From positions 1 to 64,000 of the forward strand of contig JANXNV010000221.1 of the NCBI GenBank assembly GCA_025353925.1: DNA of 64,000 bases, given 5' to 3'. Under the pieces are notes generated by a model. It had not been told where the DNA came from, made no database searches, and saw nothing but the letters and a program-made list of their open reading frames with translations. The stretch's first letter is position 1. Every line of letters starts with the position of its first letter. Positions 18,015 through 28,364 of the stretch are shown one piece after another. This DNA comes from Armatimonadota bacterium. GTDB lineage: Bacteria; Armatimonadota; Armatimonadia; Armatimonadales; Capsulimonadaceae. The position numbers were made by a program, and so were the translations under genes.

Positions 18015-18407
18015 ATGTTTGGTGAGTTACCCAAACTTTTCGACCGTGATTTCGCAATTGGATACTTTCTGCCAGTTGCTTGCTTCCTTAGCACGCTTTA
18101 TGGGCTATTATTAATTTTCCACCTAACAGCCCTAGTCCCATTTATAACTCAAACGAACCCCGAAGCCAAGCTACTTATTGGAACTACCGTAATTGGACTT
18201 TCTACTTGGCTAATCAGCGTATTTCTCTTGGCTCTAAATCGCACCATTTATCAGTTATTCGAGGGATATTTATGGCCGCGGCGGGGTTGGATCGGTTGTT
18301 TTTGGGAATGGTCGAAATGGCTTGAAAGGCAGCGTTACGAGGGTATTTGGAAAGAATCGGCTGAGAACGAAAAAAACAAAAGCGTCTTATCGACAATGGC
18401 AAAATAG
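18015..18407 (+). CDS. membrane protein, N-terminal half of a gene split by a -1 shift at about 18369-18375
   Basis: MFGELPKLFDRDFAIGYFLPVACFLSTLYGLLLIF...; the -1 frame joins directly to the next ORF. Confidence 0.7.
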   Translation: MFGELPKLFDRDFAIGYFLPVACFLSTLYGLLLIFHLTALVPFITQTNPEAKLLIGTTVIGLSTWLISVFLLALNRTIYQLFEGYLWPRRGWIGCFWEWSKWLERQRYEGIWKESAENEKNKSVLSTMAK

Positions 18408-19081
18408 TGACATCAGAATTGATTGCGGAGCAGGACCGCATAAACCGTGAACTCGCCGAGCGTTTCCCGGATCGCAAATCATATGTGTTGCCAACGCGTT
18501 TCGGGAATACCATTCGCGCCTTTGAGCAATACCCAATGGTCGTATATAAATGCGACACTATTGAGGGCTGGGGGCGGTTGTTAGCTGTAGTTCCTAAAGA
18601 ATACCGCGCTCTTATTGACTCAGCTAAGGCGCAGACGGATTTCTGGTTAAACTTTTGCTGTCTTAGTTGCTTTATATTCCTATTTTACATAACCCAGGCA
18701 ATTAGAATAGGATGCTTTCGTTCCCCGTGGATTGCAGTTCTGGCAGTGGGGATGGCATACATAACGTATGGGGGTGCGATTTCAGCAGCCAAAGAGTGGG
18801 GATCACTCTTTAAGTCTGCATTTGACGTGTTTCTACCAGCCTTGCAAGACAAGCTCCATTTTTCTCCACCAACCAGTAAGACTTCAGAGCAGCAAATGTG
18901 GAATAAGTTCAGTCAGGTAATAATATACCGCGACCCATCGGTACTTCCACCAAGGGTAGGGCAGCAGAGTGATAATAAGCTCAAGGAACCCGAGAATGAG
19001 GAACCCGAGAATGAAGAACCCGAGACGGGTAGTTTAGATCAGACTTCAACCCAAATCGAAAGCAGTAACGCCATCACATGA
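18407..19081 (+). CDS. membrane protein, C-terminal half (see 18015)
   Basis: ERFPDRKSYVLPTRFGNTIRAFEQYPMVVY...TDFWLNFCCLSCFIFLFY; frame is open upstream through KKQKRLIDNGKIVTSELIAEQ. Confidence 0.7.
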   Translation: MTSELIAEQDRINRELAERFPDRKSYVLPTRFGNTIRAFEQYPMVVYKCDTIEGWGRLLAVVPKEYRALIDSAKAQTDFWLNFCCLSCFIFLFYITQAIRIGCFRSPWIAVLAVGMAYITYGGAISAAKEWGSLFKSAFDVFLPALQDKLHFSPPTSKTSEQQMWNKFSQVIIYRDPSVLPPRVGQQSDNKLKEPENEEPENEEPETGSLDQTSTQIESSNAIT

Positions 19082-19132
19082 TCCGCTAATTTTTTCGACG
19101 TACCAAGCCCGAACCTCCAGGCTATTTACAAA

Positions 19133-19171
19133 AAGAGCGGGTCGCAGCGAGTCTCTGCGACCCGCTCTTTC
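19133..19171. terminator. hairpin terminator
   Basis: AAAGAGCGGGTCGCAG-CGAGTCT-CTGCGACCCGCTCTTT. Confidence 0.8.
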
Positions 19172-19606
19172 CATGCCCCACGCCGTGTCCGCCCGGACCA
19201 TCGCGTATGAATTAGTGCGTTCACTCATTAATGGTCGATGACCTTCGATGTTCTATATGCTTTGGAATACGCCGAGCCTGGAGAATACAGCAAGGCTGCG
19301 TTCGCTATCGCCCCCCTTCCCCGTTATGTTGCCGATGTTATCAATTTCCATGACGCGATTCGACTCTACCTGGATGCCGAGCCATTCCGCTCCGCGGCAG
19401 AGGAGCGGCTCCATACTCTTCCAGGGTCACACCGAAGAATTCGACACCGTCTACCAAACGGGCAAAAATAGAAACTGCGGCCTTCCCACGAGCACTAGGT
19501 GCCCCCATAAAAAATACAGAAATAAGAATTATTACAATACGATCTGAGGCTAATTTTGACATTGTTAGGCTTTGTTGTTCAAAGCTAATGACGCACGTTT
19601 ATACTT

Positions 19607-21670
19607 GTGAATACAAAAGCCTGTAAAAATGTGCTATACTCAAGGAAGCAGCCTCAGACACGAAGGAAAACGACAGTGTACGATCTGAATTTCGATCTTA
19701 ACCCCGATGTTAATAAGACACCCCCCGACCCCCGAAACCTCAAACCGGGACAAAAAATGGAATACGGAAGGAAGTCTACGGCGAATGAACGTTCTCAAAA
19801 AAGTTTAGCAGACCAGAAGAAATGCACGGAAGCCACTTCCGCACGATACGGTCTTCCTTCCACTGAGAATGATTGGATGGAAGAGCCAAAAGGATATTCT
19901 GGGTCGCTCTGGTGGGAGAATGGAGGATCAAATGGCTTGGAAGAGCCTGATCAAAAGCAAAAAGTGCGTCCAACCTTCACAAAAGTCATGCGGAGTATTG
20001 TCAGCGGCCAAACAAAGTGCTTGGTGGTCTGGAATTTAGATCGTTGCTTCAGGTCGGTTTCGATCTGCCAGGCGATGATTATGCTTATGTTTAAGTATGA
20101 TTGTTTGCTTTACGATTTTAACGGCATCGTTAATATCTGGACTTTCGAAGGGCGAAATTCGGTTTTGCAGAACGCGATTGCGAGCCAAGCTGTCTCGGAG
20201 TCAGCACGTATTTCCAGTCCCAGAGGTGTCTTTGAGAGTCTGAAAGCAGGAAGTTTAGCTACGTCTCCGAATCTTCCTGGATTTAGAACGGCTGGCCGCG
20301 GCACAAAAGCCGTCAGGCACATCGATGACGAACAGGCTCTCGTCAACCGCCTCTATTGGCTCTCCGATGCGGGCCACAGCGACGGGCAGATCGCCCACCT
20401 CCTGATGGCCGAGGGCATCCAGCCGTACTCCGGGAGCGGGGGGAAACACCCGAGCGGTCACGACAGAGCTAAGGGCAATGAGATGGTGTGGAGGACTGAT
20501 AATATCCATGATATTCTCTGTTGCCCAAAATATGTCGGGATGCAGCGGCACCGGACCAAAGCGCAGAAAGAGCGCGGCGAGAAAGGCACCGACTACCCCT
20601 GCGCCGCTTTTCTGCGCGAGGTGGAACGTGATGGTAAGACCGTTTTGGAAACGGTGGTGCCTCTTGCCCTTTGGGAGCGGGTGCAGGCTAAGAAGGACGC
20701 CCAGGCCCGGATCGGGCACCGGGGTGTCAATTTCCGCGCCCTTTCAAGCCTGGTTCGTTGTGGCCTGGATGGGGATGCGCTCACTGCCCAGGAAAACAAA
20801 GCCACCGACGGAAGCGGAAAAAAGGTAGGTTTTTGGATCATGCGAAAGACCCGCCCTGGGATGCGGTGCACGCATAGCGTCCCAAGCGTCCGCGAGGCCA
20901 CCCTGACTGACTACATCTACGACGTTCTCGGCCCGCTCTTACATTCGCAGATCATGGAACGGCTGGATGGAGATGCTTATGATCCACACGCGCCGAAACG
21001 GGCCAAGCTGAAGCAGGACCTCGATAAGGAGATCAAGTTTCGGAATGGCCGTCTTCGGGAGATGATGCGCGATGAGGAAATGGATCAAACCATCGTGCGT
21101 GACGAAGCCAGCCAAAACAGGCTCAACATTGAGCGGCTTGAGCGCGAGATTGGGGTGCTGTCGGTGAGCAAGCCGACGGTGGTGGAACTCGAAACCCTGA
21201 ATGTTCTGGCCGACCTCCGCAGCGCAGAACCCGGTGCCGTCCGGGATGCGGTGCGGCAGTGCCTGTGCTGGGTGGCGGTGCTGCCCGTTGACGGAGAGCG
21301 CGAGCCGAAGCCTGGGTATTTGCTAGGGCAGACAGACATCCGGTATTCCTACGCGCCGACGGTGGTCGCGAAGCTGGTGTTTCTCTCCAATCTCGGACTT
21401 TATCATACGGCGGTGCTATTTCGAGAGCGGGACGGCAAGCTGAGCGGTTATCCGCCGTTCAAGTTGCGACCAGCGCGGCCTGACGAGGTCATTGGCGGGG
21501 TGGCGAACTTTCCGCAGCCTCAGTGCTTTATTGACGGGTTGACCAGGGCCTGGGCTGGCCGAGCCTATGATTGGTGCCCGGAGAAATTTGCTCCGGGCTG
21601 GTCTGCCGCCGAGTCTACGCCGATGCCTATCGCTGAGTTCGAATGGACTGGCCCAGAGGCAGCAGGATAA
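19607..21670 (+). CDS. large serine recombinase
   Basis: EYGRKSTANERSQKSLADQKKC, KCLVVWNLDRCFRSV (LDRxxR-like), recombinase middle domain (RHIDDEQALVNRLYWLSDAGHSDGQIAHLLMAEGI...WRTDNIHDILCCPKYVGMQRH), long coiled-coil C-terminus. Confidence 0.8.
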   Translation: MNTKACKNVLYSRKQPQTRRKTTVYDLNFDLNPDVNKTPPDPRNLKPGQKMEYGRKSTANERSQKSLADQKKCTEATSARYGLPSTENDWMEEPKGYSGSLWWENGGSNGLEEPDQKQKVRPTFTKVMRSIVSGQTKCLVVWNLDRCFRSVSICQAMIMLMFKYDCLLYDFNGIVNIWTFEGRNSVLQNAIASQAVSESARISSPRGVFESLKAGSLATSPNLPGFRTAGRGTKAVRHIDDEQALVNRLYWLSDAGHSDGQIAHLLMAEGIQPYSGSGGKHPSGHDRAKGNEMVWRTDNIHDILCCPKYVGMQRHRTKAQKERGEKGTDYPCAAFLREVERDGKTVLETVVPLALWERVQAKKDAQARIGHRGVNFRALSSLVRCGLDGDALTAQENKATDGSGKKVGFWIMRKTRPGMRCTHSVPSVREATLTDYIYDVLGPLLHSQIMERLDGDAYDPHAPKRAKLKQDLDKEIKFRNGRLREMMRDEEMDQTIVRDEASQNRLNIERLEREIGVLSVSKPTVVELETLNVLADLRSAEPGAVRDAVRQCLCWVAVLPVDGEREPKPGYLLGQTDIRYSYAPTVVAKLVFLSNLGLYHTAVLFRERDGKLSGYPPFKLRPARPDEVIGGVANFPQPQCFIDGLTRAWAGRAYDWCPEKFAPGWSAAESTPMPIAEFEWTGPEAAG

Positions 21671-21769
21671 GTTCACGCTTCATTTTTCGCACTTTATTCG
21701 CTGCACTTCTAACCGAACGACACTGGCGGCGGGGGCGCTCGTCCCCCGCCGCCCAAAGGAAACAAAGAC

Positions 21770-22150
21770 ATGGATCAGCTTGATCGAAAACAACTCTGCG
21801 CGTTTTATCGTCGCAGCCGCTACGACCTTATCCAGGCCCGCCAGGGCGACACATGGGGGCCACTCTTCACCTTCTCGCCCTGCGACGCCCGCGCCGCGCA
21901 GGGGGCGGCCCAGATGATGCGGCGGATGCACCGCGGGGAGCCGCTCCGAGTGCGGCACGCTCGCCGCGCTCGGCTCCGTGATCGGCAGCATCATGTCGAC
22001 ACCGACGTGGTGGTGGTGACGGAGCTACCGGAGCGGTCGCAGGAGGTATTCGGGCTGGAGGATGCGGTCGTTCTGCGGGTGGCCGCCTTCCTTGAGGACG
22101 ATGCTCAGGTTGCTCTCGAAGCAGCCCTCGCGTCGATGCCGCGTCCGTAA
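21770..22150 (+). CDS. hypothetical protein
   Basis: 126-aa ORF between the two recombinase genes. Confidence 0.35.
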   Translation: MDQLDRKQLCAFYRRSRYDLIQARQGDTWGPLFTFSPCDARAAQGAAQMMRRMHRGEPLRVRHARRARLRDRQHHVDTDVVVVTELPERSQEVFGLEDAVVLRVAAFLEDDAQVALEAALASMPRP

Positions 22151-22198
22151 TCGGCGCGCCACCGATCTTGTATAAGATAGGAAATAAAGGAGATCAAA

Positions 22199-22624
22199 AT
22201 GAAAGAGATCGAAGACATTACGGGCGCGGGGACAACGCCAGAGCCAGCACACGCCACCTATGTCCGCTGTGCCGCCTACGCCCACTCCACCACGAGCGTC
22301 GGGGACCAACTGGAAACCGTTCTTGAAACTGCTCGTCGTTACGGGCTGGATGTGGCGCAGGACGACTGCATCGCCGAACACGGCTCCGGGGCGAACATCG
22401 TCGGGAGACCGGGCCTCCAGCGCATACTGGAAATGGCCGAACGCGGCGAGATCAGCCACCTAGTACATCGTGACTGGTCACGGCTCTCGCGGAACTATCG
22501 CGATCTGCGGCATATACTGGCTACTCTAGCCGAGGCGGACGTTACAGTCGTCACCGAGGCTGGAGAAAATTTATCCTATGTAGAACACTCAGTGGCGACA
22601 GAGATGCAGGCTGCGCGGCGATAA
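22199..22624 (+). CDS. resolvase N-terminal-domain-only serine recombinase-like protein
   Basis: YVRCAAYAHSTTSVGDQLETVLETARRYGLDV...GRPGLQRILEMAERGEISHLVHRDWSRLSRNYRDL; SD aaaggaga. Confidence 0.7.
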   Translation: MKEIEDITGAGTTPEPAHATYVRCAAYAHSTTSVGDQLETVLETARRYGLDVAQDDCIAEHGSGANIVGRPGLQRILEMAERGEISHLVHRDWSRLSRNYRDLRHILATLAEADVTVVTEAGENLSYVEHSVATEMQAARR

Positions 22625-22650
22625 GCCGAAAAGTCAACTAGCGAGTTTTG

Positions 22651-22684
22651 CATGGCCCCGGTCGAGACCTCGACCGGGGCCATG
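22651..22684. terminator. 15-bp-stem GC-rich hairpin
   Basis: CATGGCCCCGGTCGA-GACC-TCGACCGGGGCCATG. Confidence 0.6.
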
Positions 22685-23442
22685 CCGATTCTGCCGAGTG
22701 CCAAAAGTCATTCGTTTTCAGTCACCCTTCTTAAAGGCAGTTAAGAATCATGTAGTAGGAGCACAACTGAAATCGACTCATAGCGGGGATGAAAGGTATT
22801 TTAAGGACACGGTACAGGAAGCAGATTCTCATTGGGAATAAATTTAACTTGGAGAACGCCTGACCGAGAATGAGTCTTGGGCTTAACCCGTTAGCTATGG
22901 ATACTGGGCACCAATATGGCCTAGCCCGGACCCGATGCGGTCGTACCTACCCAGAGTCAACGGCAGCAGCCTTAGACAGCAGTATGTAGCCCGCGCCCTA
23001 ACCCGGTGCAGCGACGGCTCTGCAGCAAGGATCGACGTCAAGGCCACTTCCAACCCCTTAGAAGGCGTTGCGCGAGGAGCTAACGTCTAGGAGACAGAGG
23101 GCCCGCAGGGAATAGCCCATAACGTGTCTTAGCGCAGGCTTCAACGCGGCGACGCACTCAAGGTGATGCGTCCGAAGTCGCAGCAGCACGTTGCTTGAGT
23201 TCAGACAGTGCCTGATCCGAGACCCGCCTATCGATTCCGGTGACAACCTGTCACCGCACCCCTAGGTGGAGTTTTTCATACCTACACATCGCCCGACATT
23301 GTTCATGTACCGATGGCTTTCAACGCAAAAAAGCCCAGCCTGTGCTTTCTTAAGACGACGGGCATCTTGAAGGAATCCAGGCTCTCGGCGCTGAACGAGA
23401 GTTCGATTAAGCAGAAAATTACAGCATTCAACAGGAGGGGCT

Positions 23443-24630
23443 ATGATTCTCGACAAGCCACTGGACCAGATCACCGAAGCTGACCTTCAGGTTCTGAAAG
23501 ACAATGCTGTCTCCGAGGGCCGAACTCTGGATTACAAACTGGAACTTACAAAAAACAGCGACGACGCCAAAAAGGAGTTTTTGTTCGACGTTACGTCCTT
23601 CGCGAATGCGGCGGGCGGCTACATGATTTTCGGCATAGGTGAACAGAATGGTGTTCCGGTGGAGGTGACTGGGCTGACAGCGGCCAACCCTGATGCTGAA
23701 ATCCTGCGCTTGGTAAACATGATGCGCGACACCATTCAGCCAAGGCTACGTCCAGTTGGGACGCAGATTGTAAGACTGGCGAATGGTCATTGGTGCCTTG
23801 TGATGCACATTCCGCGGAGTTGGTCGCGGCCTCATGCAGTCCTTAACAAGAAATACTTGGTCTTTTACTCTCGCAACTCAGCGGGGAAATATCCTCTCGA
23901 CGTTCCCGAGGTTCGGGATGCCTTTTTGTCCGCGGGGAGCGAAGCTGAGAGAATTCGGAACTTCCGGGCTGCCCGTATTGGGGACATTGTTGCAGGTCAG
24001 ACCCCAGTTCCCGTTCCAGAAACAGCCAAAATCGTATTTCATCTTGTTCCTATTGGAGCATTCGGCGGCGATACTATTGATGCCAGCCAGCTTGATGGAT
24101 TGCAGCGCAGGATGCACGAAATGAACATCTGGGGTCCGTATAAGCGTCATAATTTTGACGGCTTGCTTTTCAGTACGTTGATGCACCCAGTGGCCCCTGG
24201 ACAAGTAGCCTTAAATTATGCCCAAGTATACCGGAACGGGATCATTGAGGCAGTTGACAGCTTCAACCTGAGTAACGGAGGCGGGCCGAGCGCCATCAAC
24301 GGGCCGTTTTTGGAGGATCGTCTCCTGCCAAAATTGCCACCTTTGCTTCAGGTGATAGAAGTGCTTGAAATCGAACCACCTGTACTACTGTTTGTCACCT
24401 TCCTGGGAGTGTCAGGTTGTACTATATCAGCAACCCCTGGACATTTCATAGACTACCAGCCTTATCCGATTGACCGCGACGCCCTACTGATGCCCGATGT
24501 ACTGATCGAAACGCTGGCCGACGACCCACGCCAGATTATGAAGCCTGTGTTTGACGTGCTGTGGAACTCAGGCGGAAAGTCCGGGTCGCCGAGCTACAAC
24601 GAACTGGGCGAATGGACTCGGCAACAGTAA
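23443..24630 (+). CDS. AlbA_2 (Schlafen-like) domain protein
   Basis: EGRTLDYKLELTKNSDDAKKEFLFDVTSFANAAGGYMIFGIGE; SD acaggagg. Confidence 0.8.
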   Translation: MILDKPLDQITEADLQVLKDNAVSEGRTLDYKLELTKNSDDAKKEFLFDVTSFANAAGGYMIFGIGEQNGVPVEVTGLTAANPDAEILRLVNMMRDTIQPRLRPVGTQIVRLANGHWCLVMHIPRSWSRPHAVLNKKYLVFYSRNSAGKYPLDVPEVRDAFLSAGSEAERIRNFRAARIGDIVAGQTPVPVPETAKIVFHLVPIGAFGGDTIDASQLDGLQRRMHEMNIWGPYKRHNFDGLLFSTLMHPVAPGQVALNYAQVYRNGIIEAVDSFNLSNGGGPSAINGPFLEDRLLPKLPPLLQVIEVLEIEPPVLLFVTFLGVSGCTISATPGHFIDYQPYPIDRDALLMPDVLIETLADDPRQIMKPVFDVLWNSGGKSGSPSYNELGEWTRQQ

Positions 24631-25073
24631 TATCCCGTTCTACTGTCGATACTTGTACTGGCCTCACTCCCAACCGCTCCCAAATCTCTTCACCACCTGT
24701 AAGTTCGATCTTGAAGGTGGCTTCGGTTATCGCGCCCAAAATGCCAACCAGCGAACGATCCAACCGCCTCCGACGATCAGTGCCGCAGCGATGATCCATA
24801 TCAGGGTGAAGCCTCGGCAAATAACATTCGCCACAATGATCAAGTCGGCGAGGATGCCAATGTAGAGCGCAAGTCGCGCAATGCTGACAGAAACTTGTTT
24901 TATGCCAAAGTATATCACCATTCGGTGGGCCGAGCAAGGCCGAGCAGCTTTTGAGGCCCTCGGTAGGGCACAGGTGTCCTAGCACCAATGATTTCGGGGG
25001 GAACGCGTCCTGGCAAGTTTCGGCGCGCGGCACTCAACTTGCCTGTTACAAGGGCAATAGACTCTCTGGTAGG

Positions 25074-25601
25074 CTACCTCAACGGCTTCCCCTCGCCTAT
25101 CCTCTCCCCGCTGTCCGGTTCCATAATCGCAATGGTACGGCTGAGGATGTCGTGAACACGCGGATTAGGCAAAAAATAGTTCTCGAAGAAATCCGCTTCC
25201 TCACCGTTTAACCACTCGGACAATGCCGCAGCAACAGCCGCGCTTCGTGAAACCCCTGCATGGCAATGAACCACAATCCCGCCGATCTCATGGCGGTGCG
25301 AGAGCACGAAGCGCACAATCTGTCTGGCGTGATGTTCAACAAAGGGCTGGCAGCCGTCTAGCGCATCTTCGGGATCATCAATGTCGTCAAACCGCAGGCG
25401 CAGGATGCCGCGCTGCATGGCAGATGGAGCAATGACAGCGTCTGGAAAGCTATCATGGGATTCAGTAATGCTAATCACCACGTATGGCACACTTAGAGTG
25501 CGGGTTGCAGCTAAACGATGGTCTAAGATCAGAAACTGCACTATCGGCCCGTGGTACACCTGCCGCGATTGGTAGCCCTGCAAATGCGCTTCGCTTGTCA
25601 T
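25074..25601 (-). CDS. dual-specificity/tyrosine phosphatase family protein
   Basis: Cx5R active site IVVHCHAGVSRSAAVAAAL. Confidence 0.8.
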   Translation of the reverse strand: MTSEAHLQGYQSRQVYHGPIVQFLILDHRLAATRTLSVPYVVISITESHDSFPDAVIAPSAMQRGILRLRFDDIDDPEDALDGCQPFVEHHARQIVRFVLSHRHEIGGIVVHCHAGVSRSAAVAAALSEWLNGEEADFFENYFLPNPRVHDILSRTIAIMEPDSGERIGEGKPLR

Positions 25602-25814
25602 CGCTTCTCCTTATGGTATGCGCTACTTGGGCCGACTGAGCCGTCAAGGACTCTAACCCTTCTACGCTGGCCCGCCACTTTTTTGCACCCGGTCGCCGAT
25701 CAATCCCAAGATATTCTCTCGATCATCCAGAAAGTCGGTCTTCCATACACCCTGTGGCAGCAGGCCGACCAAAAGAACTCTTACTGGGGATTTTCACTGC
25801 GCGGCGACTATCCG

Positions 25815-27605
25815 TTAGGACGCTGCCTTTGGGCGGGGCGGGGTCAGGAACGCCGCCCAAGCCAAAGGCCCCTTTTGCCACGCCGCCTGCGCCTCGTCTC
25901 GCATCGCTCCCACCCGCTCTGCCGCCATGTACCAGGCATAGTCTTCCGCCGACAAGTGAGACTTCATATATGCGTGCTCGGCGGACTGGAACGGCGCGGC
26001 CCGGTGAAGTTGCTGGGGACGCTTTTGCGGGTCGTGTTCCAAATTCGGCAACCATAAGTCTGTTGACCGTAAGGCGGCCTCCCACGCATTGGGACCATCC
26101 ACCCATGCCTGCTGGAGATCAAGCGGCAGGGCAAGCAGGTCCGCGTCGCTCCAAGACAGCCATGCGAGGACTTCCTCCGCCAGTCTCTCGAACCTCACTA
26201 AGATCGCTGCTCGCACTTGCTCCGTGGGCCTCGGCGGAGACGGTTGCTCTTTGCGCCACCAGATGATCTTCTGCGCCTCTTGCCGCTCCAAATCTTTGCG
26301 AACAAGTTTCTCAGCGGCTCTCCGCTTATCGGGATCGACCTTCTCCAAAACTTCCATGATCTGCGGGTCTGACAACACTCTGATCGCCTTCCGCGGTTGA
26401 TCATTTCCTTCGGCCTCCTGCAGGACGTACGGAGCGACGATGTCTAGCCAGCGTGCCTTGCGGCCTGCATCCCTGCTGGTGAGCGCAAACAAGACGCTGG
26501 ACGCTCGCAGCCGACTGCCGTCTGAAAGCGGCCTGCCCTCAAGTGCTTGGCGGAGGTATTCGGCGGTTCCCTCGCCATCAGGAAGGGCATCGGCGGCGGC
26601 CTCGCAGACGTGGCATCCTTGATCATCGTTCCCAATGTCTGATAGAAGCGGTAGCAGAAGATCGGTCCGTCCCGGAACATCTAGGCAACCAAGCACCTGC
26701 ACAGCGGAGAGGCGTACGGCACCCGATCCGTCCTTGAGGCAGGCAATAGCGCGAGCAATAGTCCGCTCCCGCCGTCCCTCACCCTCTGGGTTCTCCTCTA
26801 CGGCGGCGTTCATCAAAGCGCGGAGCGCGAGGGACCGGACCTCGGCTTTTCGGTTCTCGGTTGCGGCCAGCAGCGGCTCGAACGCCTGAGAACCCATCTT
26901 CCCAATAGCACGCAAGCGGGCTTTCTGGTCTTCGGCCACGGCAAGCCCTGTGTTGAACGCCGCCCCTAACGCTACAATCCCCTCTGAGATCGTCCAGGGC
27001 CATGATTGTGCGGGGAGGCTGGCTTCGAGCGTGGGGACGACGGCCCGCGGGTCCCCGCCGAGGGCAACTACGGCCTCAATCGCGGCCTCGCTCGTCCACT
27101 CGTCGCAGGTGCCGATGGCTGCCACCAGCGCGTCCAGAGCGTCCGGTCCAGTCTTCCCAAGGGCGTTTGCGGCAGCGATGGCGGCGTCGGGATCGCCCCC
27201 GGTGAGGATGGCAGTAAGGCGTTTGACGTAATCAGAGACAGGCTCCGCCGCGCCCTGCTCAAAGTCCTCTGCCTCATCCTCGTCCTCGATCACACTCAGA
27301 AGATCGAGCGCTTGACGGGCCGTCTCTCCGCCGATCTCCGAGAGCACCCGCCGAACCAGCGGAATGTTCAAGTAACCGCCTAGGCGTTTCTCATCAATGC
27401 TGACCTCGAGGTCTTTGAGGATGAGTCTCGCAGCGATTTCTCCATGCTGTACTATTTCCTCGGCGGCATCCTCATTGGCGCGGTAAAACTGGTCACGGTA
27501 ACCGCCCGTGAGCGTGCCCCATAGTCGCTCAACCTCGCCATAATAACGCAGACCAGTTTCTTCGCACTCATAAACATAATTCGAGGCATTGTCGTGACTG
27601 CTCAT
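25815..27605 (-). CDS. HEAT-repeat protein
   Basis: Repeats such as AAIAAANALGKTGPDALDALVAAIG, AVRLSAVQVLGCLDVPGRTDLLLPLLSD. Confidence 0.65.
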   Translation of the reverse strand: MSSHDNASNYVYECEETGLRYYGEVERLWGTLTGGYRDQFYRANEDAAEEIVQHGEIAARLILKDLEVSIDEKRLGGYLNIPLVRRVLSEIGGETARQALDLLSVIEDEDEAEDFEQGAAEPVSDYVKRLTAILTGGDPDAAIAAANALGKTGPDALDALVAAIGTCDEWTSEAAIEAVVALGGDPRAVVPTLEASLPAQSWPWTISEGIVALGAAFNTGLAVAEDQKARLRAIGKMGSQAFEPLLAATENRKAEVRSLALRALMNAAVEENPEGEGRRERTIARAIACLKDGSGAVRLSAVQVLGCLDVPGRTDLLLPLLSDIGNDDQGCHVCEAAADALPDGEGTAEYLRQALEGRPLSDGSRLRASSVLFALTSRDAGRKARWLDIVAPYVLQEAEGNDQPRKAIRVLSDPQIMEVLEKVDPDKRRAAEKLVRKDLERQEAQKIIWWRKEQPSPPRPTEQVRAAILVRFERLAEEVLAWLSWSDADLLALPLDLQQAWVDGPNAWEAALRSTDLWLPNLEHDPQKRPQQLHRAAPFQSAEHAYMKSHLSAEDYAWYMAAERVGAMRDEAQAAWQKGPLAWAAFLTPPRPKAAS

Positions 27606-27683
27606 CTTTGTTCCTTTTCCTTGCTGCCGCAGGGCGCGTTACCCCCATTCATCACTTGGAAACAGCGCAGGTCATGTCTCTTC

Positions 27684-28328
27684 CTACTGCGGCATCACGT
27701 GCACATAGAAGGCACTCCGGTCCGAGGGTCGGTATACATACAGCGCGATGGGCTGTGTCAATGATGAGGCTGGATGGTCTCTCTCGAAGCTGTCGAGCGC
27801 GTATTGCGGACTGAGTAGCTTATGTTCCGAGAACCCATCCGTTGCCGCCGAGATGAGTATGTCCCCCGCCCGTAATCCCTTGGCTTCAGCGGGAGAACCC
27901 GCTGCCACAGCAAGTATTAGGTCGCCTGCCCCAGTAAGTGCGAACGACGCTAAGTCCTCCGGTCTAGGAAAACCGCCGTCAACGATTCCGATTTTCGGCG
28001 TCGCCGCCACCGGGGAAGCGTAGGCCGTACCCGAGTTCCCGCTGGAGGCCCCAGCCGTTCCGTAGGAAGTCCCCGCCGTGTTGTACGGCGACGGGGCGGG
28101 TGCGGCGGTGTTATAGTTGTTATGGTAGGTCTGCATATCCACGGTCCCGACGTGGGACGGGGCAGTGAAGTAGCCATAGATCAGCGGCGAGAGCAGGAGC
28201 AGTAGGATACCGATGCCGAGTAGGACGAGCGTCCCCGTGCCGAGGACGAAAAGCTGGCCGATCCCCTTGCCGAAGATGCACGAGAGGAGCGCACCTACGA
28301 TGAGGATCACGACGATGAATGGGAGCAT
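27684..28328 (-). CDS. membrane protein with PDZ-like domain
   Basis: N-terminal TM helices; AVAAGSPAEAKGLRAGDILISA. Confidence 0.6.
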   Translation of the reverse strand: MLPFIVVILIVGALLSCIFGKGIGQLFVLGTGTLVLLGIGILLLLLSPLIYGYFTAPSHVGTVDMQTYHNNYNTAAPAPSPYNTAGTSYGTAGASSGNSGTAYASPVAATPKIGIVDGGFPRPEDLASFALTGAGDLILAVAAGSPAEAKGLRAGDILISAATDGFSEHKLLSPQYALDSFERDHPASSLTQPIALYVYRPSDRSAFYVHVMPQ

Positions 28329-28364
28329 TGTGTTACCTTTCTTTCTTACTTTGAGGTTGGACGC

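Noticed and set aside
25815-26000. Possible NADAR-like C-terminus (FQSAEHAYMKSHLS...) of the HEAT-repeat protein
   Set aside because: Only a short local resemblance; catalytic residues not traceable.
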